Part shown: piece after piece, positions 7,000-8,581 of the stretch
Numbering within the stretch: position 1 is the first letter of the stretch
Layout of the letters: each line of letters begins with the position of its first letter
Assembly: GCA_900759455.1 (NCBI GenBank)
Contig: CAAEVI010000130.1
Coordinates: 1 to 8,581 of the forward strand
Direction: 5' to 3'
Length of the DNA stretch: 8,581 nt
DNA from: Erysipelotrichaceae bacterium
GTDB lineage: Bacteria > Bacillota_I > Bacilli_A > Erysipelotrichales > Erysipelotrichaceae
Translations under genes and position numbers: made by a program
Notes under the pieces: model-generated
Told to the model about the DNA's origin: nothing
What the model saw: only the letters and a program-made list of their open reading frames with translations
The model's database searches: none

Positions 7000-7014
7000 A
7001 CATAAAATTTATGT
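7000..7014. promoter_or_regulatory. 15-bp AT-rich palindrome, candidate Lrp-family binding site
   Basis: ACATAAA, one A, TTTATGT is a perfect 7+1+7 palindrome. Its length and AT-rich centre fit known Lrp/AsnC-family operators. It lies about 75-90 bp upstream of the predicted operon start on the - strand. The palindrome is seen; the binding protein is inferred. Confidence 0.45.
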
Positions 7015-7077
7015 AATATAATAGCGAAGTCAGAAAGACTTCAAGCAATAGCTTTTTCATTCTTTTCCCATCCCTAG

Positions 7078-7105
7078 AAAAACAACGCGTAACTGCGTTG
7101 TTTTT
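7078..7105. terminator. Orphan bidirectional terminator hairpin
   Basis: AAAAACAACGC (7078-7088) and GCGTTGTTTTT (7095-7105) pair perfectly over 11 bp around a 6-base loop, with U-tracts possible in both directions. No recognised gene ends near it. It may close a short RNA from the TATAAT at 7017, or insulate the divergent promoters on either side. Confidence 0.7.
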
Positions 7106-7190
7106 CATTGCATTTGGGGCCAAAAACAGCACAACAGAGGAATATTTTGGATATGAAAGAAAATAGTTTCATCAATCTGTTACAATTATA

Positions 7191-7219
7191 TTGAAAAATT
7201 AATGTAAGGGGATTATAAT
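7191..7219 (+). promoter_or_regulatory. Sigma-A promoter of the 7304 gene
   Basis: TTGAAA (7191-7196) and TATAAT (7214-7219) are spaced by 17 bp, one mismatch from full consensus. The predicted start is near 7226, leaving a leader of about 78 bases that contains the cre site. The SD AAGGAGG (7287-7293) is 10 bases before the ATG. Confidence 0.8.
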
Positions 7220-7233
7220 AACTATATAGTAGA

Positions 7234-7249
7234 ATGAAAACGCTTACTA
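7234..7249 (+). promoter_or_regulatory. CcpA catabolite-responsive element (cre)
   Basis: ATGAAAACGCTTACTA matches every fixed position of the cre consensus WTGNAANCGNWNNCWW. It lies just downstream of the predicted transcription start (about +9 to +24). In Bacillota this position normally means repression by CcpA with HPr-Ser-P, by blocking elongation or promoter clearance when a preferred sugar is present. Confidence 0.75.
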
Positions 7250-7303
7250 TCATTAATTTTTGAATGCTTTAATGCAAAGGGGTTATAAGGAGGATTCGGC
7301 ATA

Positions 7304-8173
7304 ATGGCAATTTACGATATTTTAAGTTCCCAAAAGGATCAGCGGGACGGGGGGAGCGTCTGCACATTTAACGGTTATCTCGAAGATTATCTGGGTATGA
7401 TCGAAGAAGACGAGACAAAAGAAAAAGAAACGGAAGTTTTCCGCTATTTACATAGTTTGGATGAAAATCTGCATATCTGCACTGATCTTCATCTTGATAT
7501 CAACCGCAATGCGATTGCAAATCAGATCATTCGTTATAAGGATGCTTTCAAGATGCCGGAGGGACAGATTTGTATTCCATATATTATATATGGAAAGGAT
7601 GAAGACTCACAGAGAGCGAGCATTGTCCTTTTTGGTGAGAAGGAAGATTATATTTTTGCGAAAGCATATTATTATGTGATTAGTGAACCGGACAATATGT
7701 ATGAAGGAACAAGAAACGAGATCATTTCAATGGTTGTCTGCGATGAAACGAAAGATGTATTCAACGAAGCGATGGAACGTTATTTTGTGAAAAAAGAAAA
7801 AGCGGGACTGATCCAGCGTTTTGCGGATCGCCGGCTGTTTAAAGATTATGATGAAATGATCGAACTGGCACGTGTAAGAGGAGAAAAACTGCAGGAGGAA
7901 GCAAAGGAAGAACTTCCGAAGCTGAGAGATGATGCACAACCGGCTATTTATTCCTATATCATGCAGTGGTTCCTGTTGAAGAAGTTCTGCTATGTGCAGT
8001 TTATGATGGATAAACGCAAACTGCAGGAAGTCTTTGAGGGCAATGTGAAAAAACAGCGTCACGGTGCCAAGGATCACAGTGATGCGATTGCCTTTATTTC
8101 TTATCGGGAAATGTGGCAGATCGCTAAAGGATACACAGACGAAGAAAAGGTGAACACAGCAGCTGAAGGGTGA
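7304..8173 (+). CDS. Uncharacterised 289-residue cytoplasmic protein under predicted CcpA control
   Basis: I do not recognise a family. The product has no signal peptide and no membrane segment. Residues 30-48 and 180-210 are highly charged and probably helical. Residues 86-125 look like a beta-rich stretch (QICIPYIIYG, ASIVLFGEKEDYIFAKAYYYV). Residues 212-240 are aromatic-rich (IYSYIMQWFLLKKFCYVQFMM) within a helix and could form a buried or interaction surface. Five cysteines (20, 59, 90, 146, 229) show no CxxC pattern. The gene stands alone, with its own strong promoter, a perfect cre site and a terminator, directly upstream of the GAPDH gene on the same strand. That points to a role tied to carbon supply, but this is context only. 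Codon use and SD strength match the neighbours, giving no sign of recent transfer. The coding call is firm; the function is unknown. Confidence 0.85.
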   Translation: MAIYDILSSQKDQRDGGSVCTFNGYLEDYLGMIEEDETKEKETEVFRYLHSLDENLHICTDLHLDINRNAIANQIIRYKDAFKMPEGQICIPYIIYGKDEDSQRASIVLFGEKEDYIFAKAYYYVISEPDNMYEGTRNEIISMVVCDETKDVFNEAMERYFVKKEKAGLIQRFADRRLFKDYDEMIELARVRGEKLQEEAKEELPKLRDDAQPAIYSYIMQWFLLKKFCYVQFMMDKRKLQEVFEGNVKKQRHGAKDHSDAIAFISYREMWQIAKGYTDEEKVNTAAEG

Positions 8174-8193
8174 GAATTCACCCCTTTTTTTTT
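8166..8193 (+). terminator. Intrinsic terminator overlapping the stop codon of the 7304 gene
   Basis: GGGTGA (8168-8173) pairs with TCACCC (8178-8183) around GAAT, followed by nine T (8185-8193). The TGA stop is part of the left arm, so the gene and its terminator share bases. It separates the unknown gene from the GAPDH transcript. Confidence 0.85.
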
Positions 8194-8245
8194 GATAATA
8201 AAGCGGTTGCATTATTCAGGTGAAACAGCTGAGAAAACAAGCATG

Positions 8246-8271
8246 AAAAAAGGGATAAAAAAGTTAAAAAA
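8246..8271. promoter_or_regulatory. Phased A-tracts upstream of the GAPDH promoter
   Basis: Three runs of six A (8246-8251, 8257-8262, 8266-8271) have centres 9-11 bp apart, close to one helical turn, which predicts a DNA bend. They end 23 bp before the -35 box and may help RNA polymerase recruitment, as UP-like sequences do. Confidence 0.45.
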
Positions 8272-8294
8272 TTCACAGGAAGGCTTTTTCTCAA

Positions 8295-8323
8295 TTGACA
8301 ATGAAAATGCAAATACTTATAAT
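8295..8323 (+). promoter_or_regulatory. Full-consensus sigma-A promoter of the GAPDH gene
   Basis: TTGACA (8295-8300) and TATAAT (8318-8323) are spaced by exactly 17 bp, so both hexamers and the spacing are consensus. The predicted start near 8330 leaves a leader of about 22 bases. Such a promoter fits a highly and constitutively expressed glycolytic gene. Confidence 0.9.
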
Positions 8324-8351
8324 ATAAGGTGTCAAAAGGAGGACTTTTAAA

Positions 8352-8581
8352 ATGACAGTAAAAGTTGCTATTAATGGATTTGGACGAATCGGACGTCTTG
8401 CATTCCGTCAGATGTTCGGTGCTGAGGGGTATGAAGTAGTTGCAATCAACGACTTAACTTCACCAGAAATGCTGGCTCACCTGCTGAAATACGATTCAAC
8501 ACAGGGTCGTTATGCACTGGCTGACACAGTTGTAGCTGGTGAAAAATCCATCACTGTTGACGGAAAAGAAATCACAATCTA
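8352..8581 (+). CDS. gapA: Glyceraldehyde-3-phosphate dehydrogenase, N-terminal part (3' partial)
   Basis: The first 76 residues are visible before the window ends. They start MTVKVAINGFGRIGRLAFRQ, with the NAD-binding GFGRIG loop at residues 9-14, the INDLT strand end with Asn33 and Asp34 at the adenine-ribose position, and LLKYDSTQGRY (44-54), all typical of type I GAPDH. The enzyme oxidises glyceraldehyde-3-phosphate to 1,3-bisphosphoglycerate with NAD and phosphate in glycolysis. The catalytic Cys and the C-terminal domain lie outside the window. The SD AAAGGAGG (8335-8342) is 9 bases before the ATG. No CggR-like operator is visible between promoter and gene, where only about 28 bases separate the -10 box from the ATG. 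A gluconeogenic NADP-type paralogue is less likely given the very strong promoter. Confidence 0.95.
   Translation, partial: MTVKVAINGFGRIGRLAFRQMFGAEGYEVVAINDLTSPEMLAHLLKYDSTQGRYALADTVVAGEKSITVDGKEITI

Larger units (their letters stand above)
6878..7303. other. 426-bp intergenic region with divergent promoters
   Basis: No convincing protein gene lies here. From left to right it holds the SD and promoter of the regulator-aminotransferase operon (- strand), an inverted repeat over that promoter, a 15-bp palindrome (7000-7014), a TATAAT on the + strand (7017-7022), a small hairpin (7026-7042), an orphan terminator (7078-7105), and the promoter, cre site and SD of the 7304 gene. A 43-codon hydrophobic - strand ORF (6929-7060) is present but has a poor SD and runs through the operon promoter. 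Confidence 0.75.

Noticed and set aside
7026..7042. Hairpin GAAGTC/GACTTC as a terminator
   Set aside because: The stem is 6 bp and no U-tract follows directly; it is noted only as part of the possible small RNA.
7727..8212. 161-codon - strand frame opposite the unknown gene
   Set aside because: It is Phe- and His-rich as expected from the antisense of Lys/Glu-rich coding DNA, begins beyond the terminator, and has no supporting SD.
1..8581. CRISPR array, tRNA or rRNA gene, transposase, phage attachment site
   Set aside because: No direct repeat-spacer pattern, cloverleaf, rRNA-like stretch, transposase or terminal inverted repeat with target duplication was seen on reading both strands.

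Overview
The window looks like chromosomal DNA of a low-to-moderate-GC Bacillota species. Shine-Dalgarno sites are strong (AAGGAGG type) and sigma-A promoters are near consensus. There is a perfect CcpA cre match, intrinsic terminators are abundant, and the surface proteins are built from BspA-type LRR, Big2 and FIVAR modules. That mix fits a gut-associated Erysipelotrichia or clostridial commensal; the lineage is an inference and no marker gene settles it. TGA is used as an ordinary stop (ends at 871, 6383 and 8173) and Trp is encoded by TGG, so the code is standard.

Left part (1-5072, + strand): cell-envelope genes. The window opens in the 3' end of a FIVAR-containing surface protein that ends in a Gly/Asn-rich stalk and a hydrophobic tail with a basic end, but has no recognisable LPXTG. 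After a hairpin come two small lipoproteins. The first has a thioredoxin-like CxxC site; the second is unrecognised. Then comes a large surface-protein gene whose signal peptide (1470-1571) is separated by one in-frame TGA (1572-1574) from about 1,165 codons of intact body: 14 LRRs of exactly 23 residues, five Big2 domains and five FIVAR-like helical modules. This interrupted gene is the most striking thing in the window.

Middle (5073-6877): two terminators separate the surface locus from a convergent two-gene operon on the - strand. It encodes an Lrp/AsnC-type regulator and a class I PLP aminotransferase, joined by an ATGA overlap. The pairing and sequence style match the alaR-alaT (yugG-yugH) pair of Bacillus subtilis, so alanine/pyruvate transamination under an alanine-responsive regulator is the best guess. 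Its promoter overlaps an inverted repeat, and a 15-bp palindrome lies further upstream.

The 426-bp gap at 6878-7303 holds divergent promoters, palindromes, an orphan terminator hairpin that may close a small RNA, and a cre site placed just downstream of the right-hand promoter.

Right part (7304-8581, + strand): an unrecognised 289-residue soluble protein, predicted to be under CcpA control and closed by its own terminator. It is followed by the start of glyceraldehyde-3-phosphate dehydrogenase, driven by a perfect consensus promoter (TTGACA-17-TATAAT) with phased A-tracts upstream.
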